A stretch of DNA of 64,000 bases from Rhizobium sp. BT03. GTDB lineage: Bacteria > Pseudomonadota > Alphaproteobacteria > Rhizobiales > Rhizobiaceae. This document shows positions 17,526 to 25,235 of this stretch, in pieces. The notes below the pieces were generated by a model. The model ran no database searches. It saw only the letters and a list, made by a program, of their open reading frames with translations, and had not been told where the DNA came from. Position 1 is the stretch's first letter, and each line of letters begins with the position of its first letter. The DNA lies in the NCBI RefSeq assembly GCF_030053155.1, contig NZ_CP125640.1:3111001-3175000 (forward strand), given 5' to 3'. Both the position numbers and the translations under genes were made by a program.

Positions 17526-18116
17526 TTAGTGAGCGAAAGAGCGGTAGCCGACATATAGCACAATCACCGTAGTGGCGCCGATGCCGACGATCTGGCCGAG
17601 GCGCTTCTCGATGAAATCACGGATCGGCTCGCCGTAGCGGCGCAGCAGCCAGGCGAGGAAGAGGAAACGCGCGCCGCGTGCAACAATCGCCGAAACAATG
17701 AAAAGACCCAGATTGACGTGAATGACGCCGGAGAGAATCGTGACGATCTTGATCGGCGGCAGATGCGCAAGACCCGATGTAACGAGCAGCAGCAGGATCC
17801 ACTCGTAGGTGACATAGGCCTTCATGTCTTCGAAGGCGTCGAGCTTGCCGTAGAATTCGAGAACCGGCCGCGCCACCGTCTCAAAGGCGTAAAAGCCGAG
17901 CGCCCAGCCGGCGATGCCGCCGAGCACGGAAGCGATGGTCGCGATCAGCGCGTAGCGATAGGAGCGTTCCGGCTTGGCAAGCGCCATCGGCAGGAACAGC
18001 ACATCGGCGGGGACGAGAAAGACGGAGCTTTCGACGAAGGCGATGACGGCGAGCCAGACTTCGGCCGATTTGCGCGCGGCCAGAGACATGGTCCAGTCGT
18101 AAAGTCTGCGAAGCAT
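17526..18116 (-). CDS. YqaA-family (DedA/VTT superfamily) membrane protein
   Basis: A 196-residue membrane protein starting MLRRLYDWTMSLAARKSAEVW. It has about five hydrophobic segments, with FVESSVFLVPADV and the VTT-like GIAGWALGFYAFE segment that typify the YqaA group of the SNARE-associated/DedA superfamily. Relatives act in membrane lipid scrambling or transport; the exact role of YqaA is not known. AGGAAGGGA precedes the ATG. Confidence 0.88.
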   Translation of the reverse strand: MLRRLYDWTMSLAARKSAEVWLAVIAFVESSVFLVPADVLFLPMALAKPERSYRYALIATIASVLGGIAGWALGFYAFETVARPVLEFYGKLDAFEDMKAYVTYEWILLLLVTSGLAHLPPIKIVTILSGVIHVNLGLFIVSAIVARGARFLFLAWLLRRYGEPIRDFIEKRLGQIVGIGATTVIVLYVGYRSFAH

Positions 18117-18293
18117 TCCATTCCCTTCCTGTTGCGGTGCAAAAAGCTTTAGGGGCCATGCGTGGCGCTGTAAATGCTCGCCCGTGTCCTTCGTGCCACC
18201 CGCCGCCTAAAAATTTCGTGATGCGGGGCCTCGCCGCCTCTCCCAAGATTTCACGGGATGGCGAATCGGCCATTCTGCAGCAAGCTGTCTCAG

Positions 18294-18331
18294 AGCATGA
18301 TGCCGAAAATGTGGGCGGACGACATCATGCG
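18294..18331. repeat. short rhizobial hairpin repeat
   Basis: AGCATGATGCCGAAAA on the left and GACGACATCATGC on the right, with GCATGATG/CATCATGC as the inverted ends. A degenerate relative follows cpdR at 447-490. The rest of the 18117-18367 gap shows no other gene. Confidence 0.6.
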
Positions 18332-18367
18332 CCAGCTGATGTGGGGCGACGTGCAGGGTGGCGTGAA

Positions 18368-18652
18368 ATGTTCAAAGTGATCGAAGGCGGCCGCGGGCAG
18401 GCCGCGCAGATGGCTGAGCGGCCCGAAGAGGGCGGCAGGCCGAGCCGGGACGATGTGCGCCGCGAGGCGGCGCGGCGGCTGAGCGAGAGCGGCTATCATC
18501 CGTCGCGCATCCGGGAATTTGCGACCGGCGTGCCGATGCTGGCGTCGCTTAAATATCTGTCGCTGCAGATCGATTTCGCAGCCGAGAGCCTGTCGCGGCT
18601 CGACCCGATCCCGGAGGATTTCCGCGCCGACGGCTATTGGCCGGCCGGCTGA
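18368..18652 (+). CDS. small conserved-looking hypothetical protein
   Basis: A 94-residue soluble protein, MFKVIEGG at the start, then a charged stretch (RPSRDDVRREAARRLSESGYHP) and a C-terminal hydrophobic/acidic part ending GYWPAG. I recognise no domain. The frame continues upstream for 77 codons, but that part crosses a repeat and lacks protein-like composition, so the internal ATG is preferred. It stands alone between yqaA (divergent) and the antiporter (convergent). Confidence 0.6.
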   Translation: MFKVIEGGRGQAAQMAERPEEGGRPSRDDVRREAARRLSESGYHPSRIREFATGVPMLASLKYLSLQIDFAAESLSRLDPIPEDFRADGYWPAG

Positions 18653-18662
18653 GGCGATCGCG

Positions 18663-18706
18663 CTAAAGCGCGTCGCGTCAAACTTGATTCATGCGACGCG
18701 CTTTAG
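18663..18706. repeat. 44-bp palindromic repeat
   Basis: Perfect 14-bp arms CTAAAGCGCGTCGC (18663-18676) and GCGACGCGCTTTAG (18693-18706) around a 16-base loop. A second, imperfect inverted repeat follows (GCATGTCGTTGCGGCAAAA near 18721 versus TTTTGCGCGACATGC near 18778). It lies between the small protein gene and the convergent antiporter gene and could act as a terminator, though no T-run follows. Confidence 0.7.
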
Positions 18707-18826
18707 GCCTTTGTTTTCAAGCATGTCGTTGCGGCAAAAGCGCTTCCCGCTTTGCCTGGGAAAAACCGCGGCACACTTTTGCGCGACATGCTTTATCGCA
18801 ATTCCGAGACATGCATCGGTGTTGCG

Positions 18827-20575
18827 TCAGGAGAGGTCCATCGACTTTTCCCACTGCTGACGCAGGTCGTTCATTTCAGTGCGCTTCTGGGCCATTTCGC
18901 TGACGGCGGCGCGCAGATTGGGATGACGCGACATGAACATGTTGAAGTCGCGCCGTTCGAGCACCTCGAACTGGCAGAAGTCGACGGCGATGACGTCGGC
19001 GGTGCGCCGTCCGCCGCTCAAGAGCGCCATTTCGCCGAAGAAGGCGCCGGGTTCCAGGCGGATCGCGCCGCTCGCGAGCCGGACTTCCACCGCCCCCGAA
19101 GAAATGAAATACATGCCGTCGCCGCGGTCGCCGCGGCGGATAACGCGTTCGCCTGGTGGAGCGGATTTCGCCTTGAACAGCAGCAGCAGTTCCTCCTGCG
19201 CGTCTTCGTCGACCTCGGAGAACAACGGAAAAGTCTCGATCAGCTGCTGCATTTTAAGCTGATGCTCGCGCTCGCGCTCCTCGCCGAGCGCCCTGATCTT
19301 CTCCAGCTCCTTGCCGAGCGCTTTCTGCCGCTTCCTGCCGTAGCTTTCCCAAAGGGAGGGCCATTTTGCATGGGCAAATTTCTTCAACCCGTCGGTCGCC
19401 AGGATCACGATCGGGTTGAGCGTGATCGACAGGATCGCGGCGGCAAGGATCAGATCCTGGCCCTCATGCGGCAGCAGCCCGAGCGAGACGCCGAGGCCGG
19501 CGAGGATGAAGGAGAACTCACCGATCTGGGCAAGACCGCCGGCCAATGTCAGCCCCAGGCCGATCGGATAGCGCAGCAGCATGACGATCGCGAAAGTGAT
19601 GATGCCCTTGCCGAGGATGACGAGCGCCAGCGCGCCGATCACCGCCAGCGGCTGGCGCACCAGGATAGACGGGTCGAAGAGCATGCCGACGGAGACGAAG
19701 AACAGCACGGAGAAGGCGTTCTGCAGCGGCAGCGAGTCGGCCGCCGCCCTGTGGCTGAGCTGGGATTCGCTCATGACGACGCCGGCAAAAAAGGCGCCGA
19801 GCGCAAAGGAGACGCCGAAGATTGCCGCCGAGCCGAAGGCGATGCCGAGCGCGATCGCCAGCACCGTCAGCGTGAACAGTTCGCGTGAGCCGGTGCGGGC
19901 GATCATCGTCAGCAGCCAGGGCACGATGCGCGGACCGAGGAAGATCGCCATGGCGGCGAAACCCGCCACCTTCAGGAGCGTCAGGCCGATCGTCAGCGCC
20001 AGGGAAAGTTCTCCGAGGCCGTGATTGGTGGTCGCGGCGGCGTTGCCGCCGAGAAGCTCGGCGAGCGCCGGCAGCAGCACCAGCGCCAGCACCATCACCA
20101 GATCCTCGACGATCAGCCAGCCGACGGCGACGCGCCCGCTTGGCGCGTTGACGAGATTGCGCTCCTCCAGCGCCTTCAGCAGAACGACGGTGCTGGCCAC
20201 CGACAGGCTGAGGCCGAGGACGATGCCGGCGCCGAGGCTCCAGCCCCAGAGTTTGCAAAGGCCAATGCCCAACAGGGTGGCGAGGATAATCCGCCCGATC
20301 GCGCCCGGCACGGCGATCCCCCGCACGGCGAGCAGGTCGGAGGCGGAAAAATGCAGGCCGACGCCGAACATCAGCAGAATGACGCCCATTTCGGCGAGCT
20401 GGCCGGCAAGGGCGGTATCGGCGACGAAGCCCGGCGTGAACGGCCCCATCAGGATGCCGGCCATCAGGTAACCGACCAGCGGCGGCAGCCGCAGCCGGTC
20501 GGCGCCATAACCCAGGATCGCCGCGAAAACGAAACTGACGGCAACCGTCGCGATGAGCCCTACTTCCTGATGCAC
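18827..20575 (-). CDS. CPA2 cation/proton antiporter with cNMP-binding domain
   Basis: A 582-residue monovalent cation:proton antiporter. Residues about 1-400 form a 12-13 helix Na/H-exchanger (CPA2/Kef-like) domain, with VASTVVLLKAL, GWLIVEDL and GGLAQIGEFSF. A charged helical linker (about 405-440) leads to a C-terminal cyclic-nucleotide-binding domain with the phosphate-cassette FGEMALLSGGRRTADV, where Arg and Thr are kept. Most Kef proteins carry a TrkA-N/RCK domain here instead. The GTG start (VHQEVGLIA) has GGAAGGG upstream; an ATG 51 bases earlier is weaker. Likely K+ or Na+ efflux gated by cAMP or cGMP (inference). Confidence 0.9.
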   Translation of the reverse strand: MHQEVGLIATVAVSFVFAAILGYGADRLRLPPLVGYLMAGILMGPFTPGFVADTALAGQLAEMGVILLMFGVGLHFSASDLLAVRGIAVPGAIGRIILATLLGIGLCKLWGWSLGAGIVLGLSLSVASTVVLLKALEERNLVNAPSGRVAVGWLIVEDLVMVLALVLLPALAELLGGNAAATTNHGLGELSLALTIGLTLLKVAGFAAMAIFLGPRIVPWLLTMIARTGSRELFTLTVLAIALGIAFGSAAIFGVSFALGAFFAGVVMSESQLSHRAAADSLPLQNAFSVLFFVSVGMLFDPSILVRQPLAVIGALALVILGKGIITFAIVMLLRYPIGLGLTLAGGLAQIGEFSFILAGLGVSLGLLPHEGQDLILAAAILSITLNPIVILATDGLKKFAHAKWPSLWESYGRKRQKALGKELEKIRALGEEREREHQLKMQQLIETFPLFSEVDEDAQEELLLLFKAKSAPPGERVIRRGDRGDGMYFISSGAVEVRLASGAIRLEPGAFFGEMALLSGGRRTADVIAVDFCQFEVLERRDFNMFMSRHPNLRAAVSEMAQKRTEMNDLRQQWEKSMDLS

Positions 20576-20788
20576 GTCCGACCCTTCCTGTGATAGCGGC
20601 GGCCACTCTGTACGAAGTGCAGGCAAAATTAAACAGTCGATTTGGCGGATGGCGGTGCGTTGTTCTCAATCGTTGCGATGAGGCGCAGAACTCGTCTGCT
20701 GTCGTCTGCGGCACGGTCGGGCGGCCGATGATGTTGGAACCAGTTGCGTCTTGTCTCGTTGGCCTTTCATCCAGAAAGGAGAAACGAC

Positions 20789-21073
20789 ATGCGGAAGATC
20801 ATCCTGAATTGTACTGTGGCGGCCCTTGCCGCCTGCTCGTTTGCAGCGCCTGTTCTCGCCGACAGCGTCTATGTCAGGGAACGTTCCTATGATGACGGTT
20901 ATCGTCATGAGCGGGTCAGACCCGGCATCACCATCAGCGAGCGTGGCGTTACTTTCGGCGCGGTGCGCGAACGCGAACACCGCCGCTATCGCGACAATGG
21001 CTGCGAAACCAGAAGCGTGACCCGCCAGACCGACGACGGCGAAGTGACCAAAACCGTCCGGCGTTGCAACTAA
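20789..21073 (+). CDS. small secreted hypothetical protein
   Basis: 94 residues with a clear Sec signal peptide (MRKIILNC, hydrophobic core, cleavage after APVLA near residue 24). The mature part is charged, Arg-rich and ends TKTVRRCN; it has two cysteines (CETRS and the terminal CN) that could form a disulfide. AAAGGAG lies 6 bases before the ATG. Probably periplasmic; function unknown. Followed by a likely terminator at 21099-21121. Confidence 0.75.
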   Translation: MRKIILNCTVAALAACSFAAPVLADSVYVRERSYDDGYRHERVRPGITISERGVTFGAVREREHRRYRDNGCETRSVTRQTDDGEVTKTVRRCN

Positions 21074-21098
21074 CGAACAATCCGAAACAAAGACGAAG

Positions 21099-21121
21099 CC
21101 CGGTTCAAAGAGCCGGGTTTT
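21099..21121 (+). terminator. intrinsic terminator after the secreted protein gene
   Basis: CCCGGTT, loop CAAAG, AGCCGGG, then TTTTC: a 7-bp stem (one G-T pair) with a short T-run, 25 bases after the stop codon. Confidence 0.7.
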
Positions 21122-21241
21122 CGCCTTTCATGGCGCCTATGGCCTCATTGCAGTGGTGAAACGCGTCCGTCGGTGTTATGAGCACGCCTTTGGTAGAAGC
21201 GCATTCCCAGCGCAAACACCGCCTGCACAGGATTTTCGAGT

Positions 21242-21529
21242 ATGATTGAACTTACGCCGTCCCAGATCGCCGCACTGAAACTCGCCAGGGATGGAGACCT
21301 TTACCCTCAGCCGGCCAATAAATGGACGCATCAGAACGCGACGGTAACCTACGCGAAAAACGACCGTTGGAAAGAGCGGCCCCAGAAAATCAAATCGGTC
21401 ACCGCCAAGACGCTGGGCGAGCTGAAGGAACCGGGTTTCCTCGAGCGGCGGCATCTCGATGACGACGGCGCAAAAGACGTCTACGGCATCACCATGGCCG
21501 GCAAGATGTGGCTGCTGAAGAACAAGTAG
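21242..21529 (+). CDS. small hypothetical protein, winged-helix-like end
   Basis: A 95-residue protein starting MIELTPSQIAALKLARDG and ending YGITMAGKMWLLKNK. The alternating basic/hydrophobic composition, and a C-terminal segment shaped like the wing and last helix of MarR-type domains (LERRHLDDDGAKDVYGIT), suggest a small DNA-binding fold, but no family is recognised. AGGA lies about 10 bases before the ATG. It stands alone. Confidence 0.6.
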   Translation: MIELTPSQIAALKLARDGDLYPQPANKWTHQNATVTYAKNDRWKERPQKIKSVTAKTLGELKEPGFLERRHLDDDGAKDVYGITMAGKMWLLKNK

Positions 21530-21671
21530 TTTTTTCGGATGCGAATTCGTTGCGAGCCTCCGCGTCAGTTTGCCGATGCGGAGGCACAGCTCAATTTCGA
21601 GATGATGGTGTTGCTGACCGGAGCGCCATCGAACCAGTCCGCCTTCGTTCCTGACGGAACTGCGGCGCGAC

Positions 21672-21726
21672 AGCCTCCGCTCTGTGAGCTTCGGCTCGCC
21701 GAGCCGAAGCTCACAGAGCGGAGGCT
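21672..21726. repeat. perfect 55-bp palindrome abutting tRNA-Leu
   Basis: Two 27-bp arms (21672-21698 and 21700-21726) match perfectly around one central base at 21699. The right end is the same base as the terminal A of the tRNA CCA. Transcripts of the tRNA would fold it into a very stable hairpin, but no T-run follows, so it may be a repeat element or a processing/termination signal. Confidence 0.85.
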
Positions 21727-21810
21727 GGTGCCCCATGCCGGGGTCGAACCAGCACTTCTTTCGAAACTCGATTTTGAGTCGAGCGCGTCTACCAATTCCG
21801 CCAATGGGGC
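21726..21810 (-). tRNA. tRNA-Leu (anticodon CAA)
   Basis: Reading the minus strand, GCCCCAT pairs with ATGGGGC as the 7-bp acceptor stem, followed by A and an encoded CCA. The anticodon stem is CTCGA/TCGAG with loop CTCAAAA, giving anticodon CAA (UUG codons). The long variable arm of class II tRNAs and the T-arm GCTGG-TTCGACC-CCGGC are present. 85 nt in all. Confidence 0.96.
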
Positions 21811-21934
21811 AACGGAGTGAACGGGCGGCTGTCTAACATGCGAGCGCCCGCACGCGCAAGACGGGCAAGCGAAGTTATCAGACTGATCCGGTAGAGAGAT
21901 CCGGCCTCGTGTCGAGGCCGGACGCTTTCTAATG

Positions 21935-23230
21935 TCAATGGGCGCCAGCAGGCGCCGGGGCGCTCAGGCCGGATTTCTTCAGCGTGATCGCCAGGATCGA
22001 GGCCAGCAGGCAGAAGGCGCCGGCGGCGAAGAAGGCGGGCAGATAGCTCGAAAGCTCCGTGCGCGACAGGCCGGCGCCATAGGCGGCGGTAGCCGCGCCC
22101 AGCTGATGGCCGGCAAAGACCCAGCCGAATACGAGGCCGGCCTTTTCGCGGCCGAAGCGGTCGGCGGCGATCTTGACGGTCGGCGGCACGGTGGCGATCC
22201 AGTCGAGGCCGTAGAAGACGGCAAAGATCGAGAGGCCGTAAAAGCTGAAGTCGCTGAAGGGCAGGTAGAGCAGCGACAGGCCGCGCAGACCGTAATACCA
22301 GAACAGCAGCCAGCGATTGTCGAAGCGGTCGGAGAGCCAGCCGGAGCCGATCGTGCCGAAGAAATCGAAGATGCCCATGACGGCGAGCACGCTGGCGGCG
22401 GCCACCGGCACGATGCCGAAATCGCCGCAGAGGGTGACGAAATGGGTCTGGATCAGGCCGTTGGTGCTGAGACCGCAGATGAAGAAGGTGGCAAACAGGA
22501 TCCAGAAGGTCGATGTCCTGGAGATTTCCCTGAGCACAGTGATCGGCGTCATCAGCGCGACGCCGAGAGAGGTGCCTGCCGGCGGCGGCGTTACATGCGT
22601 TTCGCCGAGGGCGGGCAGGTTGAGGTCGGCCGGCCGGTCGCGCATGAAGGCCAGCACGGCAAGGGCTGCGACCATGATCATGGCGCAGACGAAAAACACC
22701 GTCGAGCGCCAGCCGTAGCGCTGCGTCAGCTCCGCCATCAGCGGCAGAAAGACGAGCTGGCCGGTGGCCGAACTCGCCGAGAGCATGCCGACGACAAGGC
22801 CGCGATGCTTGGTGAACCAGCGGGTGGAGATCGTCGCGGCGAGCACCATGGCCGTCAGGCCAGTGCCGAAGCCGACGACGATGCCCCAGAGCAGCAGCAG
22901 CTGCCACAGCGTGGTCATGAACAGCGAACCGATAAAGCCGGCGCCGATCAGCGCTAAGGCGAAGACGATGACCTTGCGCACGCCGAAATAATTCATGAAG
23001 GCGGCGGCGAACGGGCCCATGAAACCGAACAGGATCAGGCGGATGGCAAGGGCCGAGGAAATCTGCGAGGTCTCCCAGCCGAACTCGTCCTGCAGCGGCT
23101 TGATGAGCACGCCGGGTGCGCCCATGGCGCCGGCCGTGACCAGCATGGTGAGAAAGGTTGCGGCGACAACGACCCAGCCGTAGTGGATGTTACGCCGGGC
23201 AAGGGTAGAGGCAAGGGCTGTAGAGACCAT
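21935..23230 (-). CDS. MFS transporter
   Basis: A 431-residue major facilitator with twelve predicted membrane helices and a long cytoplasmic loop near residues 190-225. It starts MVSTALASTLARRNIHYGWVVV, the form seen in oxalate/formate- or monocarboxylate-type MFS members; the motif after TM2 reads NYFGVRK and the second-half motif GWLSDRFDNR fits the family. The substrate is unknown. It is divergent from a TetR regulator with tandem dyads between them, so probably an efflux or uptake system under that regulator. Confidence 0.9.
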   Translation of the reverse strand: MVSTALASTLARRNIHYGWVVVAATFLTMLVTAGAMGAPGVLIKPLQDEFGWETSQISSALAIRLILFGFMGPFAAAFMNYFGVRKVIVFALALIGAGFIGSLFMTTLWQLLLLWGIVVGFGTGLTAMVLAATISTRWFTKHRGLVVGMLSASSATGQLVFLPLMAELTQRYGWRSTVFFVCAMIMVAALAVLAFMRDRPADLNLPALGETHVTPPPAGTSLGVALMTPITVLREISRTSTFWILFATFFICGLSTNGLIQTHFVTLCGDFGIVPVAAASVLAVMGIFDFFGTIGSGWLSDRFDNRWLLFWYYGLRGLSLLYLPFSDFSFYGLSIFAVFYGLDWIATVPPTVKIAADRFGREKAGLVFGWVFAGHQLGAATAAYGAGLSRTELSSYLPAFFAAGAFCLLASILAITLKKSGLSAPAPAGAH

Positions 23231-23280
23231 GGGCGAAATTCCGTTGGATTCGGTTTCGGGAGAATAGAGGCCTGATTTAC

Positions 23281-23323
23281 ATGATGGTCATCATATTTCT
23301 TGCGTATTCATGATGGACGTCAT
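23281..23323. promoter_or_regulatory. tandem operators between the MFS and tetR genes
   Basis: Two related dyads, ATGATGGTCATCAT (23281-23294, perfect) and ATGATGGACGTCAT (23310-23323, one mismatch), centred 29 bases apart. The second lies between TTGCGT and TATATT elements (17-bp spacing) that could be the tetR promoter; TTGACA lies on the other strand next to it. A natural target for the divergent TetR protein. Confidence 0.65.
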
Positions 23324-23357
23324 ATATTTTGTCAAGTGACTATTTCTGGAGATGAAA

Positions 23358-23936
23358 ATGCGGGTCAGCCGCGAGAAATTTGCCGAAAACCGAGAGAAAA
23401 TCCTGGGCGTTGCCGGCGTGCTCTTTCGCGAGAACGGTTTCGACGGGGTCGGCGTCGCCGACATCATGAAGGCGGCGGGGCTGACGCATGGCGGTTTTTA
23501 CGGGCATTTCGCTTCGAAGGACGAGCTGGCGCTGGAGGTCAGCCGTAAGCTGATCGACAAGGTCGAAACGCGCTGGAAGGAGCATATCGCCAATTCTCCC
23601 GACCGGCCGCTGGAATCGCTTCTCGATCATTATATCCACTGGCGCACGGTCGACGATCCGGGCGGCAGCTGCGTCTTTGCGACGCTGATCCAGGAGGTGA
23701 GCCGCAGCCGCGGTGCGGTGCGCGCGGTCTTCAGCGACGGGCTCTCCGTGCTGGTCGACACGCTCGCCGATATCGTTCCCGGAAAGAGCGAAGAGGAACG
23801 CCGCGCCAATGCCGCCACCACCCTCTCCTCGATGATGGGCGCCGTCATCCTCGCCCGTGCGGTCGAGGACCGGGCGCTTGCCGAGCAGTTTCTGGTGACG
23901 ATGCGCCGGCAGCTCGATCCCGGAAGCCGGACATAA
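23358..23936 (+). CDS. TetR family transcriptional regulator
   Basis: 192 residues. The N-terminal helix-turn-helix spans about residues 7-52 (REKILGVAGVLFRENGFDGV, then ADIMKAAGLTHGGFYGHFASK), a clear TetR_N domain; the C-terminal ligand domain contains HWRTVDDPGGSCVF, seen in regulators of the AcrR/YxaF type. The ATG at 23358 has GGAG 7 bases upstream; one at 23352 is too close to it. It probably represses itself and the divergent MFS gene. Confidence 0.92.
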   Translation: MRVSREKFAENREKILGVAGVLFRENGFDGVGVADIMKAAGLTHGGFYGHFASKDELALEVSRKLIDKVETRWKEHIANSPDRPLESLLDHYIHWRTVDDPGGSCVFATLIQEVSRSRGAVRAVFSDGLSVLVDTLADIVPGKSEEERRANAATTLSSMMGAVILARAVEDRALAEQFLVTMRRQLDPGSRT

Positions 23937-23961
23937 TTTCGGGAAGTTGCGGTTTCGATAT

Positions 23962-23985
23962 CCCTCTCCGCGTCGACGGAGAGGG
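23962..23985. terminator. hairpin between convergent tetR and aldo/keto reductase genes
   Basis: CCCTCTCCG, loop CGTCGA, CGGAGAGGG: a perfect 9-bp stem in the 83-base convergent gap. No T-run is present, so it may instead be a short repeat. Confidence 0.45.
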
Positions 23986-24019
23986 AACTGATTTGGCAAA
24001 TGCCGGAACCCGCCGGCGA

Positions 24020-25000
24020 CTATTTGAAGCCGGCGACGGCGTGCGGGATGTAGGGTGCTTCCAGTGCGGCCACTTCTTCGGTGGTGAGCTTGACCGAGAG
24101 CGAGGCAACCGCGTCGCTGAGGTGGTTGGGTTTGGAAGCGCCGATGATCGGGGCGGTCACGGCACTCTTCTGCAGGATCCAGGCGGTTGCCACCTGGGCG
24201 CGGGAGATGCCGCGGGCCCTGGCGATCTGGGCCACCGCCTCGACGATTCTGCGGTCGGCATCGACGGACTGTGTGTAAAGCGTCTTGCCGAATTCGTCGG
24301 TTTCGCTGCGCGCCGTCGCCTCGTCCCAGTCGCGGGTGAGGCGGCCGCGGGCAAGCGGGCTCCATGGGATGACGGCGATCTTCTGATCCTCGCAGAGCGG
24401 CAGCATTTCACGCTCTTCCTCGCGGTAGAGCAGGTTCAGGTGGTCCTGCATGCTGACGAATTCGCTCCAGCCGTTCAGCCTGGAGACGTAGAGCGCCTTG
24501 GCGAATTGCCAAGCATACATGGAGGAGGCGCCGATATACCGCGCCTTGCCCGATTTGACGACGTCGTGCAGCGCCTCAAGCGTTTCCTCGATCGGCGTCG
24601 TATAGTCGAAGCGATGGATCTGGTAGAGGTCGACATAGTCTGTGCCGAGGCGGCGCAGGCTGTTGTCGATCTCGTCGAAGATCGCCTTGCGCGACAGGCC
24701 GGCGCCATTCGGGCCCGGCCGCATGCGGTTGAACACTTTCGTCGCCAGCACGATGTCCTCGCGCTTGGCGAAATCTTTTATGGCGCGTCCGACGATCTCT
24801 TCCGAGGAACCGTTGGAATAGGTGTTGGCGGTGTCGAGGAAATTGATGCCGAGGTCGATCGCCTGCCGGATCATTGCCCGGCTTTCTTCTTCGCGCAGGC
24901 TCCAGGCATGATTGCCGCGGCCGGGATCGCCGAAGGTCATGCAGCCGAGGCAGATTTTCGAGACTTCGAGGCCGGTCTTGCCAAATTTTGCATATTCCAT
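24020..25000 (-). CDS. aldo/keto reductase
   Basis: A 326-residue NADP(H)-dependent TIM-barrel reductase. The catalytic tetrad is visible: Asp and Tyr in DTANTYSNG, Lys in LATKVF, His in YQIHRFD. The C-terminal cofactor segment IIGASKPNHL is typical of the YajO/AKR11-like group. GGAG lies 9 bases before the chosen ATG; the 41 in-frame codons upstream look non-coding. The substrate is unknown. A 235-base gap separates it from the divergent acyl-CoA synthetase; nothing else was recognised there. Confidence 0.93.
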   Translation of the reverse strand: MEYAKFGKTGLEVSKICLGCMTFGDPGRGNHAWSLREEESRAMIRQAIDLGINFLDTANTYSNGSSEEIVGRAIKDFAKREDIVLATKVFNRMRPGPNGAGLSRKAIFDEIDNSLRRLGTDYVDLYQIHRFDYTTPIEETLEALHDVVKSGKARYIGASSMYAWQFAKALYVSRLNGWSEFVSMQDHLNLLYREEEREMLPLCEDQKIAVIPWSPLARGRLTRDWDEATARSETDEFGKTLYTQSVDADRRIVEAVAQIARARGISRAQVATAWILQKSAVTAPIIGASKPNHLSDAVASLSVKLTTEEVAALEAPYIPHAVAGFK

Positions 25001-25235
25001 GAAACGACTCCGTGATGAATTCGATGATCCAATCCAATGCCCCCGGGCGGCTTTCCATGATCTAGCGCGGAAACCGGCAAAGTCGCAGGGCGCCCGGCGA
25101 AGAATCGGTTCTGCGATGCGCACAACAATGCGTGATGGGCTTTGAAACCGGGTCTGTCATCGCCTTCAGGACCGGTCGCTTGCGCAATTGCAGCACAAGG
25201 TGTTAGCTGGTGCAGCATTTCATTGGATTTCGACT

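Noticed and set aside
21539..21820. 93-codon plus-strand frame over the palindrome and tRNA-Leu
   Set aside because: It overlaps a confident tRNA gene and the palindrome and cannot be a conserved protein.
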